Positions 26,846 to 34,220 of a DNA stretch of 64,000 nt are shown in pieces. Position numbers and translations under genes: made by a program. The stretch comes from Flavobacterium sp. Root420 (GTDB taxonomy: Bacteria; Bacteroidota; Bacteroidia; Flavobacteriales; Flavobacteriaceae): NCBI RefSeq assembly GCF_001427905.1, contig NZ_LMEF01000029.1, forward strand, positions 627,303-691,302, in the 5' to 3' direction. The first letter of the stretch is position 1; each line of letters begins with the position of its first letter. The notes below the pieces were generated by a model. It did not search any database and was not told the origin of the DNA. It saw only the letters and a program-made list of their open reading frames with translations.

Positions 26846-27442
26846 ATGAAAACGACAAGCACTAAAACCGGTACAACTGACACAACAACTAAAAGTGCCA
26901 GAACATCGAGATCAAGAGCAAATGGAGCTGTAAAAGCAAAATCGTCAGCCGCAGAAGGACTGAGAGAATTATTTGTAGACTCACTGAAAGACATTTATTG
27001 GGCAGAAAAAGCTTTGGTAAAAGCGCTTCCAAAAATGGCTAAAAATGCAACTTCAGAAAATCTCATTGCTACAATTAATGATCATCTCACCGTAACAGAA
27101 GAACAGGTAACGAGATTAGAGCAAGTTTTTGAATTGATTGGAGAAAAAGCATCAGCAAAGAAATGCGAAGCAATGGAAGGTCTGATTAAAGAAGGCGTGA
27201 GCATTATGGAAGAAACTGAACAAGGGCCAGTTCGTGATGCCGGAATCATTGCTGCCTCACAAAAAATTGAGCATTACGAAATTGCTACTTACGGTACATT
27301 GGCCGCTTTTGCTCACACCTTAGGTGAAGATGAAGCGCTGGATCTATTAGAGCAAACTTTAGACGAAGAAAAAGAAGCAGACATACTTTTAACCGAAGTA
27401 GCTTATAACAACATTAATTTTGAAGCTTCGGATGAAGAATAA
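26846..27442 (+). CDS. ferritin-like DUF892 (YciE/YciF family) stress protein
   Basis: I start at the ATG at 26846; a GTG 45 bases upstream is in frame but gives an unlikely leader. The 198-residue protein has a basic Thr/Ser/Lys-rich tail of about 35 residues at the N-terminus and then a DUF892 four-helix bundle. Family signatures are visible: LRELFVDSLKDIYWAEKAL, the HLTVTEEQ helix, KIEHYEIATYGTL and EEKEADILLTEVA, carrying the Glu and His residues that bind a di-metal centre in relatives. The family is induced by osmotic and general stress in enterobacteria. The added basic tail might contact nucleic acid, which is a guess. A strong terminator follows. Confidence 0.9.
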   Translation: MKTTSTKTGTTDTTTKSARTSRSRANGAVKAKSSAAEGLRELFVDSLKDIYWAEKALVKALPKMAKNATSENLIATINDHLTVTEEQVTRLEQVFELIGEKASAKKCEAMEGLIKEGVSIMEETEQGPVRDAGIIAASQKIEHYEIATYGTLAAFAHTLGEDEALDLLEQTLDEEKEADILLTEVAYNNINFEASDEE

Positions 27443-27461
27443 ATTCAATAATATAAAAATA

Positions 27462-27503
27462 AAAAACCTGTAATCTTTCTTTTAGAAAAGGTTACAGGTT
27501 TTT
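27462..27503 (+). terminator. terminator of the DUF892 gene
   Basis: AAAAACCTGTAA pairs perfectly with TTACAGGTTTTT, with an 18-base interior that can pair further. It lies 19 bases after the stop. Confidence 0.85.
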
Positions 27504-27738
27504 ATCATTTTAAAATTAGAACCGTTTAATGGAGTTTCACGTTGATAGTGACATTCAAGTATCGATTTCATCTGTTCAGGATGTCATATCCTTTTTCTTT
27601 GTTTATATAATAACGTACTATATCTGGATGAATTATATTTATTATACTTCCTTTCTGAGTCCGCTACCCGAAAAACGATGATTACGTTTATTATAAACGA
27701 ACTTAATATCCATTTTTTTACAGTTGAAGAGAATAAAA

Positions 27739-27767
27739 AGAGCCCGTAATATTCAATTACAGGCTCT
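27739..27767 (-). terminator. terminator of the SRPBCC gene
   Basis: A 12-bp stem with one mismatch (AGAGCC and GTAAT arms) around ATTCA; on the minus strand it is followed by CTTTTTATTC. The remaining spacer 27504-27738 shows no gene. Confidence 0.78.
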
Positions 27768-27804
27768 TCTTATTTTAAAATCGTTTAGGTAAATATACCA
27801 AGTC

Positions 27805-28485
27805 CTAAACAGATTCTAAGTACGTTTTGAAATTCATAATATCATCTTTTACCAGTTTTTCAAAATACGGATTAAGCAATTTTGCAGCGCTTTCGCCAGC
27901 AACTCCCAGTGGTGCGTGATACGAAATCGTTACAATAATTTCGGTGCTATTTCCACTTGGTCTGAAAACCACTTTTCCGGCATTTTTAATGGAGGAATCC
28001 GGAAGTGAATTCCAACTGATTAATCTTTCTTTTTCGTCTTTTATAATTTCAGCTTTCCAGCTTATTTTTCCTAGTCCGGCCGAACCTTTGGCTGTCCATT
28101 TTGAGGTTGTATAACTTAATGGTTTTACAGATTCAAGATGGTTCATGAATTTTGGCAGATTTTCGAAATCACGCCAAAAATTATAAACCTCACTTATAGG
28201 TTTGTTGATTACACTGCTAACTCTGATATTTACATTTGATGCCTTGTCATTTTTTAAATGATCTACGGCATCATAAACAGGACAATATCCTGAAAGTCCG
28301 CGTAAAAGCATGGCACTTCCTGAGCCAATTTGCGCGATACTTTTATCTTCTTTTGATAAACCTTTATATAAAAGATAGCCACCACTGGTAACCATTAAAA
28401 TTCTTTCCAATGCTGAAACGTTTGTTTTAAGTTTTGAAGTCCCTGAACTAGAAACTTGTTTTGAAGAGGTTGCTGCTGTTTCCAT
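27805..28485 (-). CDS. YgaP-like membrane segment plus SRPBCC (polyketide cyclase-type) domain protein
   Basis: The 226-residue protein has a Ser/Thr-rich N-terminus, a DUF2892/YgaP-type region (about 25-70; NVSALERILMVTSGGYLLYKG and GSGSAMLLRGLSGYCPVY), and then a START-like SRPBCC domain (about 85-225). That domain shows the INKPISEVYNFWRDFENLPKF signature of polyketide cyclase/dehydrase relatives. SRPBCC domains hold hydrophobic ligands in a deep pocket; the ligand is unknown. Proteins with this domain pair are common in soil and stress gene sets. It converges on the DUF892 gene, with terminators for both between them. Confidence 0.85.
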   Translation of the reverse strand: METAATSSKQVSSSGTSKLKTNVSALERILMVTSGGYLLYKGLSKEDKSIAQIGSGSAMLLRGLSGYCPVYDAVDHLKNDKASNVNIRVSSVINKPISEVYNFWRDFENLPKFMNHLESVKPLSYTTSKWTAKGSAGLGKISWKAEIIKDEKERLISWNSLPDSSIKNAGKVVFRPSGNSTEIIVTISYHAPLGVAGESAAKLLNPYFEKLVKDDIMNFKTYLESV

Positions 28486-28661
28486 AATTCTATATTTTAT
28501 TAATATTAAATTTTATTGTGTTAAAAATAAGCGCTTTATGTGTTTTTTGCATTACACTATTAATGTTGATCCTTACAGAATTAACCTTATAATTCAATTC
28601 TGCACTATCATTCGTGAGTTGCTTCGTCTGTGTCGTGGCAGAAAAACTTTTTAAACCTTTA

Positions 28662-28679
28662 TCCCGATAGCTATCGGGA
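28662..28679. repeat. perfect 18-bp palindrome, copy 1
   Basis: TCCCGATAGCTATCGGGA lies in the 271-bp spacer upstream of the SRPBCC gene. The identical 18-mer recurs at 42022-42039. A short reading frame across it (28490-28699) is not taken as a gene. Confidence 0.8.
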
Positions 28680-28756
28680 ACGGCAAAAAAACAGCACAAA
28701 CACCCACCTGATCCGTAAAATCAGTAGGAAATATTTCCGCAAAATCAGTGAATTAT

Positions 28757-29203
28757 TTAAATAAAAAGTTTGTAAACAAGGAAAGCAACGACTCCAAAAA
28801 TGATATGTGCAAAAAACAACTGAACATAATAACCTTTAAAATTGATATTAGGTTTTTGAGGTACAATTTTGAACAGTAAAATCCATCCAAAAATTCCTAT
28901 GACACCACTGGCTGCTCCCAAAACAAAAGCTGCCGGCCATGACATTTCGACTAGATCATACACCCATAAATAATGATAAATTAACACAAAAAGAAGCCCA
29001 ATTATATAATGTAAAAGCCACGCTAAAAAAGTTTTTATTTGTGGCGATACTTCAATTTTTAGTGAAGAAAGTAGATACGTAAGCAATACAGGCTCTTTGT
29101 ACAATTCTCTGGCACTTGCTGAGACAACATAACTAAACAAGGTCATTAAAGATGTTGCAGCTATTGTGGTAATTAGTATTTGTGATAGTATATGAAAAGT
29201 CAT
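28757..29203 (-). CDS. integral membrane protein of unknown function
   Basis: I choose the ATG at 29203 (MTFHILSQIL). An in-frame start at 29242 would run back into a palindromic repeat element and add an unlikely leader. The 148-residue protein has four likely membrane segments (about 4-26, 50-75, 82-108 and 122-145), with a YGxW-like helix set around LLHYIIGLLFVLIYHYLWV. No enzymatic motif is visible and I do not recognise a family. It is a minus-strand gene upstream of the SRPBCC gene, but the 271-bp gap makes a shared operon doubtful. Confidence 0.75.
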   Translation of the reverse strand: MTFHILSQILITTIAATSLMTLFSYVVSASARELYKEPVLLTYLLSSLKIEVSPQIKTFLAWLLHYIIGLLFVLIYHYLWVYDLVEMSWPAAFVLGAASGVIGIFGWILLFKIVPQKPNINFKGYYVQLFFAHIIFGVVAFLVYKLFI

Positions 29204-29231
29204 AATTAGAATGTTTTGGTTATTAAAAAAA

Positions 29232-29320
29232 TGTACTCCCAAGTCTCATCGTTTCGAGTAATATTGGTGTCAAAAAATCAGTAAGCATTAACATCAAAAA
29301 CAATTGAAACCGGGAGTACA
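29232..29320. repeat. inverted-repeat element, family TGTACTYCC, copy 2
   Basis: TGTACTCCC (29232-29240) pairs perfectly with GGGAGTACA (29312-29320). It is preceded by ATTAAAAAAA like the first copy at 21707-21772. The interior sequences of the two copies differ. Confidence 0.55.
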
Positions 29321-29384
29321 CTATTTTATTATCGTAAAGTTAATGAGCAAGTAATGCTATTATTCTTCATCATCTTAGAAGTAA

Positions 29385-29513
29385 CTATTTAGCAGGGCTT
29401 TTTCTAATGACTGTTCTCTCTGCATCTTTTCCTGATTTCTGATCGGTATTTTTTGAGTTACTGCTCTTTTTATCAGTCTCTTTATTTTGGGTATTAGAAT
29501 CTGTGGATTTCAT
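29385..29513 (-). CDS. very small hydrophilic protein
   Basis: Reading the minus strand from the ATG at 29513 gives 42 residues, MKSTDSNTQNKETDKKSSNS and onward, ending RKSPAK before TAG at 29385. It is rich in Lys, Ser, Asp and Thr, with no hydrophobic stretch, and so resembles the disordered proteins in this region. There is no recognisable family and no strong ribosome binding site, which is normal for Bacteroidetes. It is flanked by repeat elements on both sides. I give it moderate weight because composition and context fit, while length gives little proof. Confidence 0.4.
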   Translation of the reverse strand: MKSTDSNTQNKETDKKSSNSKNTDQKSGKDAERTVIRKSPAK

Positions 29514-29618
29514 ATAGTAAGTTTTAAAATCTGCGTCAAACAATTAAAAAAAAGAAGTCTCAGTCATAAATCAGTCAAGATCTGCTCAATCCGCCAGATC
29601 TGCGAGAGAATTTAAGGC

Positions 29619-29649
29619 AAGCAGATTTTAAATCAACTTTAATCTGCTT
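29619..29649. repeat. hairpin within an AAATCTGC-type repeat remnant
   Basis: AAGCAGATT pairs with AATCTGCTT across 13 bases. The surrounding 29525-29670 holds two direct copies of TTTTAAAATCTGC and a third AGATCTGC, related to the larger palindrome at 41828-42000. It lies just after the flavodoxin-like gene on the minus strand and may double as its terminator. Confidence 0.5.
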
Positions 29650-29694
29650 AAGTCTTTTTTAAAATCTGCATGAACAAAAACTAAATTTAATTAT

Positions 29695-30273
29695 TTACTT
29701 CGATGCCTTTTTTAAGGATTCTGCCATCGCTTGAGCATCTTTGCCATACATGCGTTTGTAATATTGCAGTAATTGCGGCTTAGTTTTTTTTGCATCTTTT
29801 GCATGCCCATCCCATATTACACCCAGGGATGTGTACGGCGGAACGGTCACACCAATATTGCAAAAGAAATTTGCAATATTTCCTGTAATATGTTCAACGC
29901 CATCTGAATCTCCCGTTATGATGACACCGCCAATTTTTCGATCGAGTGGAGAATCTTCTCCGGCAAGAATAATGTCATATACTTCATCGAGTCTTTCGAT
30001 ACAGCGTTGTAATTCAGACGAATGGCTGTTCCACCAAATTGGTGTTGCAAAAAGTAGAATTTTGGCATTTAAAATTTTCTGATAAATCTCCGGCCAGTCA
30101 TCTTTGACATCCATATGTATATAGGATCCCGGAACGATATGATGATCAATAAGTTTAATGATTTCGTAATCAATATTTTGATCTTTCAGATATTCAACAA
30201 AAAATTCAACAAGTGTTTCAGTATTAGAGCGGCCTTTCTTTTTGAGTGTAGCCAGAAGTATAATTGCTTTCAT
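29695..30273 (-). CDS. flavodoxin-fold NAD(P)H-dependent FMN oxidoreductase
   Basis: I start at the ATG at 30273 (MKAIILLATLKKKGRSNTET); the longer frame upstream gives no flavodoxin signal. The 192-residue protein shows the FMN phosphate-binding start (ATLKKKGRSNTE), a central FATPIWWNSHSSELQRCIERL segment and GGVIITGDSDGVEH, as in NADPH-dependent FMN reductases. It is cytoplasmic. Its start lies within the last 50 bases of the FAD-Rieske gene upstream in another frame, so the two are very likely translated together and may exchange electrons. The substrate (quinone, nitro compound or other) is not evident. Confidence 0.88.
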   Translation of the reverse strand: MKAIILLATLKKKGRSNTETLVEFFVEYLKDQNIDYEIIKLIDHHIVPGSYIHMDVKDDWPEIYQKILNAKILLFATPIWWNSHSSELQRCIERLDEVYDIILAGEDSPLDRKIGGVIITGDSDGVEHITGNIANFFCNIGVTVPPYTSLGVIWDGHAKDAKKTKPQLLQYYKRMYGKDAQAMAESLKKASK

Positions 30274-31867
30274 GTGCTTTTGATTTGATATGAATTTTAT
30301 GTAAATCTGTTTGTGCCGGGCCATTTATAACGGATCCGTCTGTCGAAAATCTTGAACCGTGACAAGGACAATCAAAAGATTTTTCATCGGAATTCCAATT
30401 TACAATACAGCCCAAATGAGGGCATACAGCAGAAAACGCCTTTAAGGAATTATCATAATCGCGGTAAACGGCGATCCTTTTTAATCCGGACGAAATTACA
30501 CCACCTTCTCCGGCAGGTAAATCTGCCGTATTCTTTAAGTCAGATGTCGTAATCCAGTCAACATATTGAGAAGCCATATTGCAGACTTCTTTTGCAAAGT
30601 CAACAGCAATTTTAAGGGTAATTCGGGATGGGTTATATAAATCTTCATATTTGTTTTTAATGCCCATTATACTATCACAAATAATCATTGCACCAATAGT
30701 GGTATGTGTCATACCGTTTCCGGAATCTCCGGTGATAATATAAATATTGTTATCGCCTGGGTTTTTCCCCATAAATCCCAGAGAATCTACTGGTTCCATT
30801 ACCTGGCCTGACCATCTGTAAGTTAAATCATTTTCGAGCATCGGAAAATAAGTTCGGGTCCATGCCTCGAGTCTGTCATAACGTTCAGCTGGCGAAATCC
30901 CTTCTTCATCTGCCTGACCTGTTTTGTGATCTTCTCCTCCTGAAATTAATAAATCGTAGTTTTCATCATAACTTTCCAAACGTACATAATGATAAGGTTG
31001 TGAAACCCATTTTGATTTTTGATCGCCTGTATCCCACCAAAGAGAGTAAGGAAGTTCTCCTTTCGGAACTTTTCCGGCTATTACATAAGTTCTGTAAGCA
31101 TGTTGTTTGGTGTGCATGGTCAAAACATCATTAACAGGACTGTTTGTTGCTACTACAATATGTTGTGCAGAAAAATTATATCCATTCACTTTTGCACCTT
31201 TTTCGGTAATATCTTCAGCATGGGCTTCTGTATAAATTATGCCTCCTAAAGAAGTTATAGCGTCAGCAAGCCCTTTTAAATACTGTAAAATATGAAATTG
31301 TGCCTGATTGGCAAAAGCCAGGCATCGTTGGTTTTCGGCATTCGCCAATGCAGGAATTCCTTTTAAAATAGAGGTTTTTAATCCTGCTTTTTGTGTGACA
31401 TGAAATTCCTTATCTAAATTTTCTTCCTTATCCGTTGGATGAAGAAACAAATAACCATTTACTCTTTTAAAAGAGCAATCGATATTTAATTCGTTCACTA
31501 TTTTTTCAATTTCATCTATGGCTTCAGTATGACTTTCAGCTGCAAGTTTAGCAGCGTTTTCTCCAAATATTTTCTCCAGAAAATAATAACGGTCGTCTAA
31601 AGCGCACGTTAAATGTGCTGTAGTTCGCCCGGTTTCGCCACTGCCAATAAAACCGTCTTCTACCATAACTATTTTTTTTCCGGCCTTTAGCAATTTATAA
31701 GCGGTAGTTAAACCAGCAATTCCGCCTCCAATAATTAAAACTTCAGTTTCTATATCCTGGTCAGGGATATTGCAGGAGATAATTTGCGTAGAATCAATCC
31801 AAAACGAAACATTGTCGCCTGAAGTTATGCTGGAGCTTTTTAAACTATGATTCGATTTATTGTCCAT
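30224..31867 (-). CDS. FAD-dependent oxidoreductase with C-terminal Rieske [2Fe-2S] domain
   Basis: The 547-residue protein has a DAO-type FAD domain with the dinucleotide motif VLIIGGGIAGLTTAYKLL at about 44-61 and GSGETGRTTAHLT after it. Near 390 comes a DSGNGMTHTTIGAMI segment that closes the FAD site. Residues about 450-530 are a Rieske domain with CPHLGCIVNW and CPCHGSRF, giving the two Cys and two His ligands. This fused architecture is a known bacterial family often found in stress gene sets; the electron donor and acceptor are not established. There is no signal peptide. The gene overlaps the flavodoxin-like gene downstream by 50 bases, a plausible redox partner. Confidence 0.92.
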   Translation of the reverse strand: MDNKSNHSLKSSSITSGDNVSFWIDSTQIISCNIPDQDIETEVLIIGGGIAGLTTAYKLLKAGKKIVMVEDGFIGSGETGRTTAHLTCALDDRYYFLEKIFGENAAKLAAESHTEAIDEIEKIVNELNIDCSFKRVNGYLFLHPTDKEENLDKEFHVTQKAGLKTSILKGIPALANAENQRCLAFANQAQFHILQYLKGLADAITSLGGIIYTEAHAEDITEKGAKVNGYNFSAQHIVVATNSPVNDVLTMHTKQHAYRTYVIAGKVPKGELPYSLWWDTGDQKSKWVSQPYHYVRLESYDENYDLLISGGEDHKTGQADEEGISPAERYDRLEAWTRTYFPMLENDLTYRWSGQVMEPVDSLGFMGKNPGDNNIYIITGDSGNGMTHTTIGAMIICDSIMGIKNKYEDLYNPSRITLKIAVDFAKEVCNMASQYVDWITTSDLKNTADLPAGEGGVISSGLKRIAVYRDYDNSLKAFSAVCPHLGCIVNWNSDEKSFDCPCHGSRFSTDGSVINGPAQTDLHKIHIKSKAHESNYTSGYTQKERPL

Positions 31868-32096
31868 GATTGTTTGTTTTTTGTTTTTGAGATTTGTCTA
31901 ATTATGCAAGAGACTGATATTTATAGTAAATGCTATCAAAGCTAGTAAGGGTTTGTAAGGAAATCTTATAAGTTTAATGCTAAATTTTATAGGATTACCA
32001 TGGTGTTTTTTATGTAAGAATTTTGATAAATAATATAAGTGTAAAAAGCTTAATATTAGTTAATTAGATTTTTATTAATTCGAGAAAAACAGATAT

Positions 32097-32452
32097 ATGA
32101 AAGCAGCTGTTATACATGGGCCCGGTTCTGTACAATATGATACAGTCGATGACCCGAAACTTAAAGAAAAGACGATATTATTTTAAAAGTAACTTCTACC
32201 ACTATATGCGGTTGTGATCTTCACATTTATTCCGGCGGACTGCCACAACCAAGACCATGGTATTGGGACACGAGTTTATGGGCATTGTTGAGGAAACAGG
32301 CTCGACAGTTACCCATCTTAAAAGAGGCGATCGCGTTGTCATTCCGTTTCCTATTGCCTGCGGAAATTGTTTTTTCTGTGATCATAATTTGGTAGGAAAC
32401 TGCGAACATAGTAACCCGGAACATTACGGGCCAGAAGGTGGTATACTAAAAT
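32097..32452 (+). pseudogene. broken zinc-dependent alcohol dehydrogenase, N-terminal remnant
   Basis: The start reads MKAAVIHGPGSVQYDTVDDP. It then runs into stops, but a one-base shift near 32170 restores IILKVTSTTICGCDLHIYSG, the zinc-binding start of class III-like dehydrogenases. A second shift near 32260 restores MVLGHEFMGIVEE, RGDRVVIPFPIACGNC and FCDHNLVGNCEH. Homology ends at EGGILK near 32450, after roughly 120 residues of an expected 350-390. Two frameshifts and a missing C-terminal two-thirds make it dead. Its 3' edge joins directly to a CheB fragment, so a deletion fused two old genes. Confidence 0.85.
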
Positions 32453-32650
32453 CTTATTGCCATTGGTGCATCGGCCGGAGGTATTAGGGCAATTATAAAA
32501 GTAATTGAAGGTTTTCCTGAAACGATTGATGCAGCCATTATGATTGTACTGCATTTATCACGAAACCTTCAATTTCTTCAGGATAAAATGTACCACACTT
32601 TGAAACCTTTTATGCACAACAAAAAATGTCCAATGTTAAGTTTTCGCTGA
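32453..32650 (+). pseudogene. CheB methylesterase fragment fused to the dehydrogenase remnant
   Basis: In the frame starting at 32453 the sequence reads LIAIGASAGGIRAIIKVIEG and then AAIMIVLHLSRN. This is the N-terminal core of a CheB methylesterase domain (GASAGG with the catalytic Ser, HLS with the catalytic His). It decays after about 45 residues and stops at 32650. There is no start codon in frame at the junction. It is not a copy of the CheB part of the first gene in the window (GASAGGLDAMKR), so it derives from another CheB-type gene. Confidence 0.8.
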
Positions 32651-32671
32651 GAGGCAAAGCTTAACATTGGA
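32629..32671. repeat. perfect 12-bp inverted repeat at the pseudogene end
   Basis: TCCAATGTTAAG (32629-32640) pairs with CTTAACATTGGA (32660-32671) across a 19-base interior. It sits on the 3' edge of the CheB fragment and may be an insertion remnant or a terminator. Confidence 0.6.
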
Positions 32672-32777
32672 GCGTTGTTTTTAAAAGTATATTTGTTAAT
32701 AATTAATTAACATTAAGGTAACCTGTCAATAACATTGAAAATTATTTAAAATTTCACTCTAATAAATATTGCTGTAC

Positions 32778-33329
32778 ATGAAAGAAAAAGAAAATGAATT
32801 AAATCAGAACTCTGAAAATGATAGTTTAAAAACCGGTGAGCAAACTCTTAAAAATGAAATTGCTTCTGACAATGAAATAAAAGCTGAAGTAGCAGATTCA
32901 AAACCAAAAGAACCGACAAAGCCAAAGGCTACTGTCACAGCTAAAAAACCTGTAAAAAAGGCACCAGTTTCTACACCAAAAACAATAGAACAAAAAGAAG
33001 AAGTTGTTTCGACTGATGTTTCGCAAGAAACGCAAGGAATTGTTTCAGAGGATGAAAATAATAGTAAAACTAAAAATAAGAAGAACAAGATGAAAGAAAA
33101 AGACGCAAAAGACAAGGACAAAGAAAAAGCAAAAAAGAAAAAACAAGTAGCCAAGAAAAAAGAAAAAGCGAAAGAAGACAAAAAGAAAGAGAAAGCTAAA
33201 AAAGCAAAGCAAAAAGCAAAAGCCAAAAAGAAGGCAAAAGCTAAAAAAGCAAAAGATAAAGCTAAGGCAAAAAAAATAGCCAAAAAGAAAGCGAAAAGAT
33301 CGAAATCAAAATCGAAAAAGAAGAAATAA
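32778..33329 (+). CDS. lysine-rich low-complexity (histone H1-like) protein
   Basis: I start at the ATG at 32778; an in-frame TTG lies 9 bases upstream. The 183-residue protein has an acidic/Asn-rich start (about 1-55) and a Pro/Lys/Val part (KPTKPKATVTAKKPVKKAP). Its last 80 residues are almost only Lys and Ala with some Glu (KKKAKAKKAKDKAKAKKIAK). The basic tail resembles bacterial histone H1-like and AlgP-type proteins that bind DNA or polyanions. That resemblance is compositional, not proof of homology. No signal peptide. A perfect terminator follows at once. A long antisense frame over it is a shadow of the AAA/AAG codons. Confidence 0.8.
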   Translation: MKEKENELNQNSENDSLKTGEQTLKNEIASDNEIKAEVADSKPKEPTKPKATVTAKKPVKKAPVSTPKTIEQKEEVVSTDVSQETQGIVSEDENNSKTKNKKNKMKEKDAKDKDKEKAKKKKQVAKKKEKAKEDKKKEKAKKAKQKAKAKKKAKAKKAKDKAKAKKIAKKKAKRSKSKSKKKK

Positions 33330-33330
33330 A

Positions 33331-33363
33331 AATAAAGCCCTGAAATTTCAGGGCTTTATTTTG
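33331..33363 (+). terminator. perfect 30-base palindromic terminator
   Basis: AATAAAGCCCTGAAA pairs completely with its reverse complement TTTCAGGGCTTTATT (33331-33360) and is followed by TTG. It begins 2 bases after the lysine-rich gene stop. Confidence 0.88.
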
Positions 33364-33387
33364 TTTCAGGCTTTAGGTTGAAATTGT

Positions 33388-33495
33388 TTAACCGCAAGGA
33401 TTTACGCAAAGGTCGCAAAGTTATCATCATATAGCTTTGCGACCTTTGTGTTTTATAAACCCTGCTTAAAAAAACTTTGCGCACCTTGCGGTTAA
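33388..33495. repeat. long palindromic repeat, ACCGCAAGG family, copy 1
   Basis: Outer arms TTAACCGCAAGG (33388-33399) and CCTTGCGGTTAA (33484-33495) match perfectly. An inner pair around GCAAAGGTCGCAAAG and CTTTGCGACCTTTG forms a second stem. A closely related element is at 38614-38734 and a half copy at 49427-49495. It occupies the spacer between the lysine-rich gene and the cupin gene. Confidence 0.85.
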
Positions 33496-33533
33496 GTCGC
33501 AAAGTTATTCATTTCAAATCTCACATTTCATAC

Positions 33534-33608
33534 TGTCCGTTTCACTCCTTACTTTGTCCGTTTGGACTATTTTCTGATTTTAAAAGAAGGATTGTCAGGG
33601 TACTTTTG
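33534..33608 (+). promoter_or_regulatory. LytTR-like direct repeats and -7 box upstream of the cupin gene
   Basis: TGTCCGTTT occurs at 33534-33542 and again at 33555-33563, exactly 21 bases apart, and TACTTTTG (33601-33608) is the -7 box. The second repeat (TCCGTTTGG) fits the LytTR 9-mer consensus fully. The same layout, with identical distances, is at 34103-34177. Confidence 0.65.
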
Positions 33609-33654
33609 ACGAAGAAATTAACTGATAATCAAATAATTTAAAAATCAAAACAAT

Positions 33655-34065
33655 ATGAAAACAAATAAAAACTTCAGATCAAATGCAATCACTATTCTTA
33701 GCTTTTTTGCATTACTTATTTCAGGCAGTGTTTCGGCACAACAATCAGGAATAAAACGTACCAATTTACAACAGCATGATCTTAGTATTGCAGGACACGA
33801 AACGTTACAGGCGAGAATTGATTTTGAACCGCATACTGCTTTCGGAAAACATTCTCATCCCGGCGAAGAAGTTATTTATGTACTTGAAGGTTCATTAGAA
33901 TATCAGATTAATGATGATAAACCCGTAACACTAAAAGCAGGAGAAGTACTTTTTATTCCGGCAGGCGTAGTGCATTCCGCTAGAAATAATAGTAATGCAA
34001 AAGCTTCAGAACTGGCGACTTATATCGTTGAAAAAGGAAAACCAATTTTGGTTCTTAAAAAATAA
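33655..34065 (+). CDS. exported cupin-domain protein
   Basis: The 136-residue protein has a signal peptide (to about residue 29, SVSAQ) and a single cupin barrel. The metal-binding motif is GKHSHPGEEVIYVLEG (two His and one Glu) and the second motif is GEVLFIPAGVVHSARN (third His). These ligands are complete, so it should bind a metal in the periplasm. Short cupins of this kind are often quercetinase- or auxiliary-like, and the substrate cannot be told. Its promoter shares LytTR-like direct repeats with the alpha/beta hydrolase gene 155 bases downstream, so the two are probably controlled together by the LytS/LytT pair at 36836-38600. Confidence 0.88.
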   Translation: MKTNKNFRSNAITILSFFALLISGSVSAQQSGIKRTNLQQHDLSIAGHETLQARIDFEPHTAFGKHSHPGEEVIYVLEGSLEYQINDDKPVTLKAGEVLFIPAGVVHSARNNSNAKASELATYIVEKGKPILVLKK

Positions 34066-34102
34066 ACAACGTATTCAACAGCAGAATTTTCAACTTTCAG
34101 TC

Positions 34103-34177
34103 TGCCCGTTTCACCATTTACTTCGTCCGTTTGAACTCTTTTCTAATTTCAGAATAACTATTGTCAAACTACTTTTG
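34103..34177 (+). promoter_or_regulatory. LytTR-like direct repeats and -7 box upstream of the hydrolase gene
   Basis: CCCGTTT and TCCGTTT cores begin 21 bases apart (9-mers at 34103-34111 and 34124-34132), and TACTTTTG lies at 34170-34177. Distance from second repeat to -7 box is the same as before the cupin gene, and the flanks (CACnnnTTACTT, TTGTCA) are conserved too. Confidence 0.65.
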
Positions 34178-34220
34178 GTGAGTAAATTAACTATAATCAA
34201 CTAATTAACAATCAGGAATT

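Noticed and set aside
28490..28699. 69-codon minus-strand frame with VPDSYRDKG
   Set aside because: That part is produced by translating the 18-bp palindrome; the rest has no coding features.
32629..32671. Complete insertion sequence at the pseudogene junction
   Set aside because: There is no transposase gene or paired long terminal repeats around the pseudogenes, only one short inverted repeat.
32804..33283. 159-codon Phe-rich minus-strand frame
   Set aside because: It is the reverse reading of lysine codons in the lysine-rich gene.
33388..33495. Riboswitch or tRNA-like RNA in the palindromic spacer
   Set aside because: The structure is a near-perfect palindrome shared with other spacers, without aptamer or tRNA features.
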